NCBI RefSeq assembly: GCF_003149105.1
Contig: NZ_QGDS01000011.1
Span: forward strand, 62,001 to 126,000
Direction: 5' to 3'
Origin: Faecalicatena contorta
Lineage (GTDB): Bacteria; Bacillota; Clostridia; Lachnospirales; Lachnospiraceae
DNA length: 64,000 nt
The number at the start of each line of letters is the position of its first letter. The first letter of the stretch is position 1. Made by a program: the position numbers and the translations under genes. Under the pieces are notes generated by a model. The model was not told the origin of the DNA. It saw only the letters and a list, made by a program, of their open reading frames with translations, and did not search any database. Of the stretch, positions 50,018 through 59,134 are shown piece by piece.

Positions 50018-50851
50018 CTATTTTTCTAAATATTGTTCCAGAATTTCCACATATTCTTCCGGATAAAAACCAATATCTCCCTGAAATCTTGTCAATGCAA
50101 TCAGCCCGCCGTCAATCTCCGGTATGGAAGCCAGCATCTGCGCATTCTCTTTTTTTAATCCGCCGCCGTATACTACCTTCATATCTCCGGTAATACTTTT
50201 TATATATCTGGCTATTTTTATAATATATTCTTTATCAGCCGGTACTTTCCCTGGTCCGATAGACCAGATTGGTTCATAGGCAATTACAATCTTTTCTTTA
50301 TTAACACCTTCCAAACCAATACTTAACTGTTTTTCCAATACTTCCTGCCAGTGGTCCTGCTCTTCACTTTTTTCGCCTATACAATATAAAACCTCCAGGC
50401 CCTGGGCAACTGCATTTTTTATTTCTTTATTCAGCAAACGGTTCACTGCATCTACATCTTCCGTATCCGCTTCATCCATTATTATTTTAAAACGGCTGCG
50501 CTCCTCACAGTGTCCTATCAAAACGGAATCACAGCCCAGTGCCTTAATTGCTGCCGCCGGACACGCTGCCGTAAATGCGCCAAAGTTTCCTCCTGGTTTC
50601 ACATCTTCACTATAGACGCTCTGGCAGCCTATTTTAGGCGCTTTCATATCTCCTCTGGTTTCCATAGCACTGGCCAGATGCATCTCGGGAAAGAAAAAAG
50701 TGAACTCCGCTTCCTTATCATATTTCCTAATCTTATTTTGAACCTCATCTATGATGTAAGCCGCCCATTCATGAATTGGAGCAATATCATTCACTCCGCC
50801 TTTTTCCCTTGGCACGTCGAATCGTTTTAGATTCACATAAATATGTTTCAT
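50018..50851 (-). CDS. Divergent triose-phosphate isomerase family protein
   Basis: 277 residues, longer than the usual 250. Catalytic residues are kept: Asn7 and Lys9 (VNLKRFD instead of GNWKMN), His in LIGHCEERSRF, Glu in IAYEPIWSIGPGK. The C-terminal phosphate loop is changed (YGGGLKKENAQ and GGLIALTRF rather than GGSV and VGGASL). Divergent isomerases of this kind include L-erythrulose 1-phosphate isomerases. Given the neighbouring aldolases and kinase, a non-standard triose or tetrose phosphate is plausible, but ordinary activity is possible. Confidence 0.85.
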   Translation of the reverse strand: MKHIYVNLKRFDVPREKGGVNDIAPIHEWAAYIIDEVQNKIRKYDKEAEFTFFFPEMHLASAMETRGDMKAPKIGCQSVYSEDVKPGGNFGAFTAACPAAAIKALGCDSVLIGHCEERSRFKIIMDEADTEDVDAVNRLLNKEIKNAVAQGLEVLYCIGEKSEEQDHWQEVLEKQLSIGLEGVNKEKIVIAYEPIWSIGPGKVPADKEYIIKIARYIKSITGDMKVVYGGGLKKENAQMLASIPEIDGGLIALTRFQGDIGFYPEEYVEILEQYLEK

Positions 50852-50855
50852 CTCT

Positions 50856-52046
50856 CTATTTCCCTTCTTTGTATCTTGTTAAATCTATATATTCCTTCAG
50901 CGGTTCTCCGATTAATGGACGGCACCATTCCACAAAAGCCCCGTTTATGTCATTTCCCCGGCTGCTGATATATTCTTCGGGGAGTGTTTTCTCATACATC
51001 ATCACTTTTTCAATGGGAATATCTATGATACGTATCTTATAGGTTCCATCCGGGGTCTCCTCACGCTCAAAGCCTGCCATTACCCCCGTCTTACCTTCCA
51101 ATGCAAATTTAAGTGCCGTTTCTCCGGCTAAACAGGCTTCTTCCCTGTCTACGGCTGACTGCCAGGCAATGGATGCTCTTCCTGCCAGTCCCGGCTTTTC
51201 ACTTCTGGCTTTGATACCCAGCTTTTTGGTCACCAGATTCGCCAGATGAGAACTGACATCGCCATAATAAACTGCCCGTTCCGTCTTAAAGATCGGTTCG
51301 ACGATTGGTTCTCCCTGCTCATTTTTCAGACCCTCACTTACCACGACCACCACGCCGCCCAGTTTCTCATAAAGCTGTTTTACATCCGCTAAAAATTCTT
51401 CTTCACAAAATGCCCGTTCAGGAGGATATATCAGATGTGGCGCATCATCAGTCTTTCTTCGCGCCAAGGCTGATGCAGCCGTAATCCAGCCTGAATTTCT
51501 CCCCAGAGCTTCCACAACGCACACATGGATTGGAAGGGATTTCACATCTTCGGCAATTTCTTTTACAGTTGCCGCAATATATCTTGCCGCACTGCCATAG
51601 CCTGGTGTGTGGTCAGTAACTGCAAGGTCATTATCGATAGTCTTGGGAATTCCCACTACTTTTATTTTCGTATAACCTGCTTCTTCACAAACTTTGTACA
51701 GATTTCCGCAGGCATCCATGGTTCCGTTCCCACCATTCGGAAGCAGGTAACATATATTATACTTTTTAATGACTTCTGCCATCTTATGATAAGCCTCATC
51801 TGTAATCGGATATCGGGAAGATCCAATGGCAGAACCTGGAGTACCAGGAAGGAGTTCAATCTCCTCTTCAGTCAGCTCCGACAGATTCACCAGCCGTTCT
51901 TTTAAAATTCCTTCCATTCCGCCGAATGCACCGTAGACTGCTCCGATTTCAGGATGTTTTCTGGCTTCTCTTATCACTCCATATAGAGAGGCATTCATAA
52001 CCGCTGTCGGCCCTCCGCCATGAACCACCAACACATTATTTTTCAT
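50856..52046 (-). CDS. Phosphofructokinase family protein, PPi-like type
   Basis: 396 residues. VVHGGGPTAVMNASLYGV, LPNGGNGTMDACG (Asn where ATP enzymes have the Mg-binding Asp of GGDGS), GIPKTIDNDLAVTDHTPGYGSAARY, VVEALGRNSGWITAASALA and VVVVVSEGL. PKTIDND rather than PGTIDND points to the pyrophosphate/variant clade. It would phosphorylate a ketose phosphate, giving a bisphosphate for the adjacent aldolases. Its start overlaps the end of the aldolase gene by 11 bases. A broken paralogue lies at 40114. Confidence 0.9.
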   Translation of the reverse strand: MKNNVLVVHGGGPTAVMNASLYGVIREARKHPEIGAVYGAFGGMEGILKERLVNLSELTEEEIELLPGTPGSAIGSSRYPITDEAYHKMAEVIKKYNICYLLPNGGNGTMDACGNLYKVCEEAGYTKIKVVGIPKTIDNDLAVTDHTPGYGSAARYIAATVKEIAEDVKSLPIHVCVVEALGRNSGWITAASALARRKTDDAPHLIYPPERAFCEEEFLADVKQLYEKLGGVVVVVSEGLKNEQGEPIVEPIFKTERAVYYGDVSSHLANLVTKKLGIKARSEKPGLAGRASIAWQSAVDREEACLAGETALKFALEGKTGVMAGFEREETPDGTYKIRIIDIPIEKVMMYEKTLPEEYISSRGNDINGAFVEWCRPLIGEPLKEYIDLTRYKEGK

Positions 52047-53193
52047 TTTCTTTATAAAACTCCTTCATCTCTTCTAAACTTCTGCAATCCACCAGATGCG
52101 CTTTTCCAAAAGAGCCAAATTGAATAATCAGTGCGCCGGCTGCCTCTTTAACACCTCTTTCCATTGCATTGATTAGTGTCCTTACGTCCTCATTGGGTAT
52201 ATTCCCGTACATCACAGTATCCATGACAGGTGTTAAAAACGCTCTGGGATCAAACACATTTTTATTCATTTCCATCAATCGGTATATTTCGCCCACATAC
52301 TCACTATTCTTTAAAGCCTCATTAGCATGGAACAATTCTCTGAAGTTTCTGGTCACTGCTAAGCGAATATCTGTATCCACGTTTATTTTATTGATTCCAC
52401 ACTGAATTGCCTCCTGCAGTTCCGGCATGGAAATCCCATAAGCATCTTTTATGTCCCCGCCCAGACTATTTATTTCTTCCACAATGTAGCCTGGTACTGT
52501 AGAAGAGCCATGTGAAACCAATCCGCCTTTTATACCTTCATGCTGCATGCATTCTTTGATTGCAAGCGGAATTTGTTTTCTCAATTTTACATTCTTCCCT
52601 TTAGATGCACCGTGCATAGTTCCATAGGATATGGCCAATGCATCCACCTGAGTCTTCCGGAAGAAATCAATTGCTTTCATAGGATTCGTGTAAGTAGAGT
52701 TTTCTGAGGAAACATGGTCTTCCACACCAGCTAATACTCCCAGTTCTCCTTCTACACTCACTCCCCGTGCATGTGCATATTTTACGACTTCTCTTGTCAA
52801 TTCAACGTTTTCATTGTATTCCAAAGAAGAACCGTCAATCATGACCGAAGTATATCCACCGTCAATTGCTGCTTTGCAAGATTCGAAATCTCTTCCATGA
52901 TCCAAATGAAGCACTACCGGAACACTTGCCTGCTCTCCATATTTTCTCACTGCGTCGGCAATCAATTTTGCCCCACGCTTCTTATCCTCTAAAGTTGCCT
53001 TTGTAAAATCTTTACAGCCGCCCATAAACCCATTGGCAAGATCTGCGCCCTGTAAAACTGCAGGTGAATGAAATATCTCATGAATCTCAATAACTGCTTT
53101 GGCCTGAGCCACGGCATTTACATTAAATGCCCCCTGGCCATAACAATATTTATTCGAAGCTTCTATGATTGGAGCTAATGAAATCATTCCCAT
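52036..53193 (-). CDS. Class II aldolase, long form (385 residues)
   Basis: 385 residues. YCYGQGAFNVNAVAQAKAVI, LHLDHGRDFESCKAAIDGG, SVEGELGVLAGVED, SYGTMHGASKG, LVSHGSS and NKINVDTDIRLAV mark a zinc-dependent ketose-bisphosphate aldolase. About 70 extra residues follow the core; MEMNKNVFDPRAFLTPVMD is shared with long fructose-bisphosphate aldolases. ATG 53193 follows AAGGTG. It is directly followed by the phosphofructokinase gene. Confidence 0.92.
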   Translation of the reverse strand: MGMISLAPIIEASNKYCYGQGAFNVNAVAQAKAVIEIHEIFHSPAVLQGADLANGFMGGCKDFTKATLEDKKRGAKLIADAVRKYGEQASVPVVLHLDHGRDFESCKAAIDGGYTSVMIDGSSLEYNENVELTREVVKYAHARGVSVEGELGVLAGVEDHVSSENSTYTNPMKAIDFFRKTQVDALAISYGTMHGASKGKNVKLRKQIPLAIKECMQHEGIKGGLVSHGSSTVPGYIVEEINSLGGDIKDAYGISMPELQEAIQCGINKINVDTDIRLAVTRNFRELFHANEALKNSEYVGEIYRLMEMNKNVFDPRAFLTPVMDTVMYGNIPNEDVRTLINAMERGVKEAAGALIIQFGSFGKAHLVDCRSLEEMKEFYKENEK

Positions 53194-53195
53194 AA

Positions 53196-54056
53196 TTACA
53201 CCTTCGCTTTCCCGTCTGAACCTGCCAGGCGGATGATATCTTTGATGTCTTCACGCAGACGCTCTTCTACATAGGAAGATAACTTCCACGCATGTCCATC
53301 ATCTTTTCCCAGCTCCAGACCTTCTTTTACAAGGTCAATATACCGGCAGCGTACCTGGGTTCCAAAATTAATCTTGGCGACACCGCTCTTGATGGAGCGC
53401 TTAACTAATTCATCATCCATCCCTGTACAGCCATGCAGAACAAAGGGAACTTCTGTAAACTTCCGGCATTCTTCCAGTACTTCCACCCGTATATCTACCG
53501 GGCCTTTGTAAAACCCATGAGCATTTCCAATACCGATGGCCAGCATATCCGGATTACACAAGGACAGATATTTCTTTACCACTTCCGGGTCTGCAATATT
53601 AGACGCCCCTATCTGCCGGCCCTGGTCATCCAGGCGCGCCAGTTCTCCGATTTCAGCTTCCAGCGGCACATCAAAGCAGCGGCATACCTTTGCGACTTCT
53701 TCTGTTTTCGCTGCATTTTCTTCCATAGAAAATGCGGAACCATCGTACATTATAGAAGTAAAGCCAATCTGCAGCATTTCCATGCACCGCTCAAAGCTTT
53801 CTCCGTGATCCAAATGAATTGCTACAGGCACCGAAACCTGCTCTGCCATCCATTTTGCTGTTTCATAAAACCATTTATTTCCGGAATAGGAGCCTGTATT
53901 TACATAATGGGCCAGAATTACCGGAGATTGCAGTTCTTCTGCTGCTATACAGATTGCACGGATAATATCATAAGTTCCTCCCTGTGTATTAATTGCGGGA
54001 ACCGCATATCCTTCTTTATAGGCTTTTTGTATCATTTCATAACTTGTTGTCAGCAC
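53196..54056 (-). CDS. Class II aldolase, short form (KbaY/GatY-like)
   Basis: 286 residues, the length of tagatose-bisphosphate and related aldolases. YAVPAINTQGGTYDIIRAI, IHLDHGESFERCMEML, EAEIGELARLDDQ, GIGNAHGFYKG, VLHGCTGMDD and KINFGTQVRCRYIDLV supply the zinc and phosphate sites. The start is GTG 54056 preceded by AGGAGG. Two different aldolases in one operon suggest two substrates or stereoisomers, or two steps of one route. Confidence 0.92.
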   Translation of the reverse strand: MLTTSYEMIQKAYKEGYAVPAINTQGGTYDIIRAICIAAEELQSPVILAHYVNTGSYSGNKWFYETAKWMAEQVSVPVAIHLDHGESFERCMEMLQIGFTSIMYDGSAFSMEENAAKTEEVAKVCRCFDVPLEAEIGELARLDDQGRQIGASNIADPEVVKKYLSLCNPDMLAIGIGNAHGFYKGPVDIRVEVLEECRKFTEVPFVLHGCTGMDDELVKRSIKSGVAKINFGTQVRCRYIDLVKEGLELGKDDGHAWKLSSYVEERLREDIKDIIRLAGSDGKAKV

Positions 54057-54074
54057 AATATTCCTCCTGTCCCC

Positions 54075-55091
54075 TTAGATATTTACAATTACTTTTAAGT
54101 AGTCCGCCGGATGTTTGGCTATATCCTGAATTGTACCTTCCACCTCATCCATCTCAATGATTTTAGTAATCATCGCATCAGCAGGAATCTTGCCTTCATT
54201 CACCATTTGAATTGCCTCCGGAAACTTTTGATTGGAGTTTCTGGATGGGCACACATCGATTTCTTTCTGCATCAGCCGCACCGTATTAATTGCTACCGGA
54301 TTATGTGGCCAGCCAACCAGGGCAATCCTTCCGCCGTGGCAGACATAATCATGCATCTGTTCTAAAATAAACGGAGATCCGGTACAATCAACCATTGCTT
54401 CCGGCATCTTGCCCTTTGTAACTTCACTCAAAAATTCCTGTATTCCGCCTTCCCTGGAATTAAACACATGAGGAATCCCATGATTACTTGCATAATCCAG
54501 ACGTTCTTGCACCACGTCAATGATAATCGGTTCCGCCCCATAGTTGATACATCCGAACGCTGCCATCAAGCCAATTACACCGGCGCCGAAAATGACTACT
54601 TTTTCTCCTTTTGCTGCACGTGCCCTGGTAATTGCATGCAGCCCAATCGTCAAAGGCTCTACAAGAACTGCATGTTCAAATGACATTTCATCAGGAATTT
54701 TATAGGTTTGATTTACCGGCTGCAGAAAGAGTTCTGACATCATTCCGTCTTTATGCACACCGCACACTCTTATATCTGTACAGTTATTAAACCGGCCCTG
54801 TTTGCACATATGGCATTTATTGCAGGGAATATAAGGCTCTAAGGTCACTCTGTCCCCTGCTTTTAATCCCTTGTCATTTTCTCCGACTTCCTCGATAATC
54901 CCTACCCCTTCATGACCTAATCCGTTGACCGGATACTTCATAGTGGGATTGACACCCCGGTAGGCTGTTACATCGGAACCGCAGATTCCGCATTTTAAAA
55001 TCTTAACTACTGCGTATCCAGGTTTTTCCTTCGGCTGCGGGAATTCTCTGACTTCTAATTTTCCGGCTTCCGGCAAACACAATACTTTCAT
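54075..55091 (-). CDS. Zinc-dependent MDR dehydrogenase
   Basis: 338 residues. ILKCGICGSDVTAYRG, GLGHEGVGIIEE, the structural zinc set PCNKCHMCKQGRFNNC, and nucleotide motif VVIFGAGVIGLMAAFG followed by IIIDVVQERL (acidic residue after the second strand favours NAD). Related to threonine and polyol-phosphate dehydrogenases. It likely oxidises the imported compound or an intermediate before aldol cleavage. Confidence 0.9.
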   Translation of the reverse strand: MKVLCLPEAGKLEVREFPQPKEKPGYAVVKILKCGICGSDVTAYRGVNPTMKYPVNGLGHEGVGIIEEVGENDKGLKAGDRVTLEPYIPCNKCHMCKQGRFNNCTDIRVCGVHKDGMMSELFLQPVNQTYKIPDEMSFEHAVLVEPLTIGLHAITRARAAKGEKVVIFGAGVIGLMAAFGCINYGAEPIIIDVVQERLDYASNHGIPHVFNSREGGIQEFLSEVTKGKMPEAMVDCTGSPFILEQMHDYVCHGGRIALVGWPHNPVAINTVRLMQKEIDVCPSRNSNQKFPEAIQMVNEGKIPADAMITKIIEMDEVEGTIQDIAKHPADYLKVIVNI

Positions 55092-55111
55092 TGTCTTATA
55101 TCCTCCTGCTC

Positions 55112-55912
55112 CTAATCTTCAACATCATTTTCTTTTATATAGTTCAATGCATTTGGCATAATCCCGGCACTCCACCCGCCGTCTGCAAATATAATCTGTC
55201 CCACAATATAATTGGATTCTTCCGAAGCCAAGAAGCATGCCAGATTAGCCACCTCTTCTACTTTTCCAAAACGCTCAATGGGAGAAACCGATAATATTTC
55301 CTTTTCATTTAATATCCCTTTTTTCAGCGGAGTCTCTACCATTTCTGTCTTAATCCAGCCTGGTGCGATTGCATTGACTTTAATGTTGTACATGGCCCAT
55401 TCCGCTCCCAACTGCTGGGTCAGCAGATTTACTGCACCCTTGGTTATCCCATAGGGTACTCTTCCTACATTAATCATTTTCGTATTGCCTGATGAGATGT
55501 TTATAATTGCTCCGCCCCCATCTCTGCGCATATATCTCCCTACTGCCTGGCAGGTAAAAAGCGGGGCTTTCATATTAATATCTATAACTTCATCCAAAGT
55601 TGCTTCATCTAGTTTTAACGTTGGGCAAGGTCTTGCAACTCCGGCACAATTTACCAGAATATCAATCCTCCCGTACTTTTCATGTATCTGGCCGGCCATT
55701 TCAAAAATTGCATCCCGGCTCCGCAAATTAATCTGATAAAACTCTGCTCCTTCTCCAAGCTTTTCTTTTGCCGTTATACCTTCTTCTTCGAGAACATCAG
55801 CAATAATAACCCGTGCGCCCTCTTCTACATATTTTTTTGCAATACCAAAACCAATCCCTCTTGCGGCTCCGGTAATCAGAGCCACTTTATTCCTTAATCT
55901 TGCATTTTCCAT
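55112..55912 (-). CDS. SDR family oxidoreductase
   Basis: 266 residues. ALITGAARGIGFGIAKKYVEEG with RVIIADV after the second strand (Asp: NAD preference), LVNCAGVARP in place of NNAG, Ser in IINISSGNT, and Tyr-x-x-x-Lys in PYGITKGAV. The Asn-to-Cys change in the NNAG motif is unusual. It is the first enzyme gene after the transporter genes in the operon, so it may act on the imported substrate. Confidence 0.9.
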   Translation of the reverse strand: MENARLRNKVALITGAARGIGFGIAKKYVEEGARVIIADVLEEEGITAKEKLGEGAEFYQINLRSRDAIFEMAGQIHEKYGRIDILVNCAGVARPCPTLKLDEATLDEVIDINMKAPLFTCQAVGRYMRRDGGGAIINISSGNTKMINVGRVPYGITKGAVNLLTQQLGAEWAMYNIKVNAIAPGWIKTEMVETPLKKGILNEKEILSVSPIERFGKVEEVANLACFLASEESNYIVGQIIFADGGWSAGIMPNALNYIKENDVED

Positions 55913-55946
55913 ATATACTTACCTAACAGCCTTTCCAAATGAATCA

Positions 55947-56702
55947 TTACCACCATTTAATTTTCTCGGTAATATAATTACGGTACTCAATAAATTTAGG
56001 GTCAGTAATATTACGTGGTCTTGGCAAATCAATCATAACTTCTTCTTTTATTTTCGCTGGTTTGTTGGTCAATATCAGAACCTTTTCTGCCAGATACACT
56101 GCCTCTTCGATATTGTGTGTAATAAACACTACCGTACTTCCAAGTTCCTTCCACAGACGAATTACTTCATCCTCCAGATAAAACCGCATCTTGACGTCCA
56201 TCTGCCCGTAAGGCTCGTCCATCAGAAGCAAGTCCGGCTTCATGGCAAAAGAACGTCCGATAATAATCCGCTGTTCCGCTGAAACAGAAAGCTCTCCCGG
56301 GTACGCTTTCCGAAACTCCTGCAGCCCCATCAGGTCCAGAATCTGGTTTACTCTTTTATCAATTTCGGCTTTTGGCAATTTCTTAATCTTTAAACCGTAT
56401 GCAATGTTATCTTCTACTGTCAGCCACGGTAATGCGCTGGGTTCCTGAAATACAAAGGAAATATTGTGTTTGCTTGGATCCGCAGGTACTCCATCTATGT
56501 AGAGATCTCCCTCACTTGGCATATGAATTCTGGTTAAACAGTTCAGAAATGTACTTTTTCCACAGCCTGTCGGTCCTACTACGCAAACAAATTCTCCCTT
56601 ATGGATATTAAATGACATATCATCCAGCACCAATAAATCACCGAATCGTTTTGTCAGATTTCTCACTTCTACTTTTACATCTCTTTTTTCCTGTTCGAGC
56701 AT
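55947..56702 (-). CDS. ABC transporter ATP-binding protein, TauB type, degenerate signature
   Basis: 251 residues. Walker A GPTGCGKSTFL, Q-loop FVFQEPSALPW, Walker B LLLMDEPYGQMD and H-loop VFITHNIEEAV are intact, but the signature motif reads LSVSAEQR in place of LSGGQQR. The partner gene at 56717 has a normal signature. This asymmetry is typical of heterodimeric ABC transporters with one consensus and one degenerate site. AGGAGG precedes ATG 56702. Confidence 0.92.
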   Translation of the reverse strand: MLEQEKRDVKVEVRNLTKRFGDLLVLDDMSFNIHKGEFVCVVGPTGCGKSTFLNCLTRIHMPSEGDLYIDGVPADPSKHNISFVFQEPSALPWLTVEDNIAYGLKIKKLPKAEIDKRVNQILDLMGLQEFRKAYPGELSVSAEQRIIIGRSFAMKPDLLLMDEPYGQMDVKMRFYLEDEVIRLWKELGSTVVFITHNIEEAVYLAEKVLILTNKPAKIKEEVMIDLPRPRNITDPKFIEYRNYITEKIKWW

Positions 56703-56716
56703 AGCTGCCTCCTTAA

Positions 56717-57478
56717 CTATATGGACAAGTCCGTATTATCTGAAATAACCGTACGAAGATCAAGGAATTCTTTACTCACCATATCCCTTGGCCTTTGCAT
56801 ATCAATCGGATACACTTCTTTCACCTTAGCGGGACAATCGCTCAAAAGAATAATACGGTCGCCCAAGTAACACGCCTCTTCAATATTGTTGGTTACAAAG
56901 ATAACCGTACGCTTTTCCTGCTCCCAGATCTTCAGCAAATCTTCCTGCATCTGATATCTGGTCTGTGCATCCAATTTACCAAATGGTTCATCCATGATTA
57001 ACAGTTTCGGGTCGGCTGTATATGCCCTGGCGATTCCGACACGCTGCTGCATCCCGCCTGACAGTTGTTTTGGATAGTAGTTTTCAAATCCTTCTAAGCC
57101 TACTAATTTAATATAATGCCTGGCAACCTCACGGCGTTTTGCTTTCTCCACTCCTTTGAACTTTAACGGTAATTCTACGTTTTGAATAACTGTTTTAAAA
57201 GGCATCAAAGCTAATTTCTGAAATACCATTCCGATTTCAGGGTTCAATCCCTTCCACTCTTTACCGTCATAAATGATTTTTCCTTCCGTCTGCTCTTCCA
57301 GACCGGACATGATATTCAGCAGCACCGTCTTCCCGCAGCGCCCCGGCCCCAATACAACCAAAAACTCTCCGTCATAGACATCTAAGGATACATCTTCAAT
57401 CGCTGTAAAATAATCTTTTGCTCCAAAGAAGGTTTTGGATACATTTTCAACTTTCATTCTGGTTTTTAATTGTTCCAT
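56717..57478 (-). CDS. ABC transporter ATP-binding protein, TauB type
   Basis: 253 residues. Walker A GPGRCGKTVLL, Q-loop MVFQKLALMPF, signature LSGGMQQRVGIARA, Walker B LLIMDEPFGKLD, and FVTNNIEEACY at the H-loop, where the usual His is Asn. So each of the two ATPases carries a different defect. ATG 57478 is seven bases after GGTGG; an ATG two codons earlier is possible. It overlaps the end of the permease gene. Confidence 0.92.
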   Translation of the reverse strand: MEQLKTRMKVENVSKTFFGAKDYFTAIEDVSLDVYDGEFLVVLGPGRCGKTVLLNIMSGLEEQTEGKIIYDGKEWKGLNPEIGMVFQKLALMPFKTVIQNVELPLKFKGVEKAKRREVARHYIKLVGLEGFENYYPKQLSGGMQQRVGIARAYTADPKLLIMDEPFGKLDAQTRYQMQEDLLKIWEQEKRTVIFVTNNIEEACYLGDRIILLSDCPAKVKEVYPIDMQRPRDMVSKEFLDLRTVISDNTDLSI

Positions 57479-58251
57479 GGGCATACCACCTTCTCAAGTT
57501 TTTGCAGAGACACTGAAAGCAGTGCTCCGATGATCGCAATTGTTATAACAGAAACCAATACAAGTGCCAAATCACTTCCCTGCCATCCGCGGGTTACCAA
57601 AGAACCCAATCCTTCTTTTGCACCCAGCATTTCCGCTGCAAGTACTGTAGTCCATCCGGAACTCACGGATGTACGGATTCCGGCAAAGATAGACGGCAAT
57701 GCGGTAGGTATCACAATCTCTTTCAGTATCTGAATATTTTTCCCGCCGAAGATCTTTCCAACCTGTATATTGATCTTATCTACCATTTCAATTCCGGTAG
57801 AAGTATTGATTACCAGCGGTACAAAGGTTCCGATAAATACCAGCAATACTTTTGGGAACTCACCAATCCCAAACCACATAATAATCAGCGGTATCCATGC
57901 AATTGGGGGGATGGGACGGATAACTTCAAAGATACTTCCAAAGAATGCCTTTGCCTTTCTGCTCCATCCAATCAAAATACCAAAGCAAATGCCAAATGCC
58001 CATGCAATCATAAGAGCAATAAGCACGCGTCTTAAACTTGCCGCTGCATGGCCAATCAACGTAGTTTTCGCAATTGGTTTTGTAAATGTTAAAAGAAATC
58101 TTTCCCATACTGATTGCGGCTGAGGCATCAATTCCGGATGCACTCCCGAAAAGAGTATCCAGCCGCCTGCAATCAATCCAACCGCCAGAACCGGTAAAGC
58201 CCAATACAGTACGGCATGAACTGTTTTATTTCGTTTGTAAGATTCATTCAT
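57466..58251 (-). CDS. ABC transporter permease, TauC type (B)
   Basis: 261 residues, about six helices. RPIPPIAWIPLIIMWFGIGE and VGKIFGGKNIQILKEIVIPTALPSI (EAA loop) are diagnostic of the nitrate/taurine family. It is paralogous to the permease at 58265, sharing the RPIPPIAWIPL motif, so the channel is probably a heterodimer. GGAGG precedes ATG 58251. Confidence 0.93.
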   Translation of the reverse strand: MNESYKRNKTVHAVLYWALPVLAVGLIAGGWILFSGVHPELMPQPQSVWERFLLTFTKPIAKTTLIGHAAASLRRVLIALMIAWAFGICFGILIGWSRKAKAFFGSIFEVIRPIPPIAWIPLIIMWFGIGEFPKVLLVFIGTFVPLVINTSTGIEMVDKINIQVGKIFGGKNIQILKEIVIPTALPSIFAGIRTSVSSGWTTVLAAEMLGAKEGLGSLVTRGWQGSDLALVLVSVITIAIIGALLSVSLQKLEKVVCPWNN

Positions 58252-58264
58252 TTCTCTTTCCCTC

Positions 58265-59095
58265 CTAGCGGTTTACTTTCCAACGAAGGAAATATTTTTC
58301 TGCACGTGACAGGAACATTGAAAGAACCGCTCCTACTGCCCCGATTACTACCATACCTACGATTACAATATCCGGTCTTGCAACTGTACGTCCAATCTGT
58401 ATCATATATCCAAGTCCGGCACTTGCTGCAAGCATTTCCGCTGCCACCAACGTGGACCATGAGTTGCCAAGTGCCACCCGGATGCCCGCAAATACCATTG
58501 GCAATGAAGACGGAACTCCAACCTTTATAAATATCTGCCAGTTTGGCGCTCCAAATGTCTTTGATACATCAATCAACGTCTGACTGGTCAGTTTAATTCC
58601 CGTATAAGAGTTAATCACACAGGGAACAAACGCCGTAAAAAATATAATTAATGCCTTTGCCTGTAAACCGACTCCCATCCATACAACGACCAGGGGAATC
58701 CAGGCAATGGGCGGGATCGGGCGGATCAATTCAAAAATAGGACGGATAAACCGGTCGGCATAAGTCCACCAGCCCATTAAAAGTCCCAGCGGTACACCGA
58801 TTACGATAGCTGTTAAAAATCCGGATAATGCTACTTGCAGAGATGCCAGAATATTTACACTCAGCACATTTCCGTCCGGCGCTTTGCTGCCTAACTTATC
58901 AATTAAGGTGTCAAGAATCGTTGTCGGTGCAGGAAGCATCCTTGCTTCTACCCACCCCAGCATGACTGCTAACTGCCATATAACTAAAACAGAAAGTATA
59001 CCTGCCGCACTTAGCAGGATATACTTTATGTTTTCTTTCTTTTGATTCTGACGCCACGATTGCATTTTCTGTTCCAAAATTTGTTTATCAATCAT
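58265..59095 (-). CDS. ABC transporter permease, TauC type (A)
   Basis: 276 residues with a charged N-terminal 25 residues, then six helices. RPIPPIAWIPLVVVWMGVG and VSKTFGAPNWQIFIKVGVPSSLP are the family signatures. It pairs with the permease at 57466. GAGGAG precedes ATG 59095, 39 bases after the stop of the binding protein gene. Confidence 0.93.
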   Translation of the reverse strand: MIDKQILEQKMQSWRQNQKKENIKYILLSAAGILSVLVIWQLAVMLGWVEARMLPAPTTILDTLIDKLGSKAPDGNVLSVNILASLQVALSGFLTAIVIGVPLGLLMGWWTYADRFIRPIFELIRPIPPIAWIPLVVVWMGVGLQAKALIIFFTAFVPCVINSYTGIKLTSQTLIDVSKTFGAPNWQIFIKVGVPSSLPMVFAGIRVALGNSWSTLVAAEMLAASAGLGYMIQIGRTVARPDIVIVGMVVIGAVGAVLSMFLSRAEKYFLRWKVNR

Positions 59096-59134
59096 TTTCG
59101 CGCAGTCTCCTCTTCTACGTTCTTTGCGTTTATA

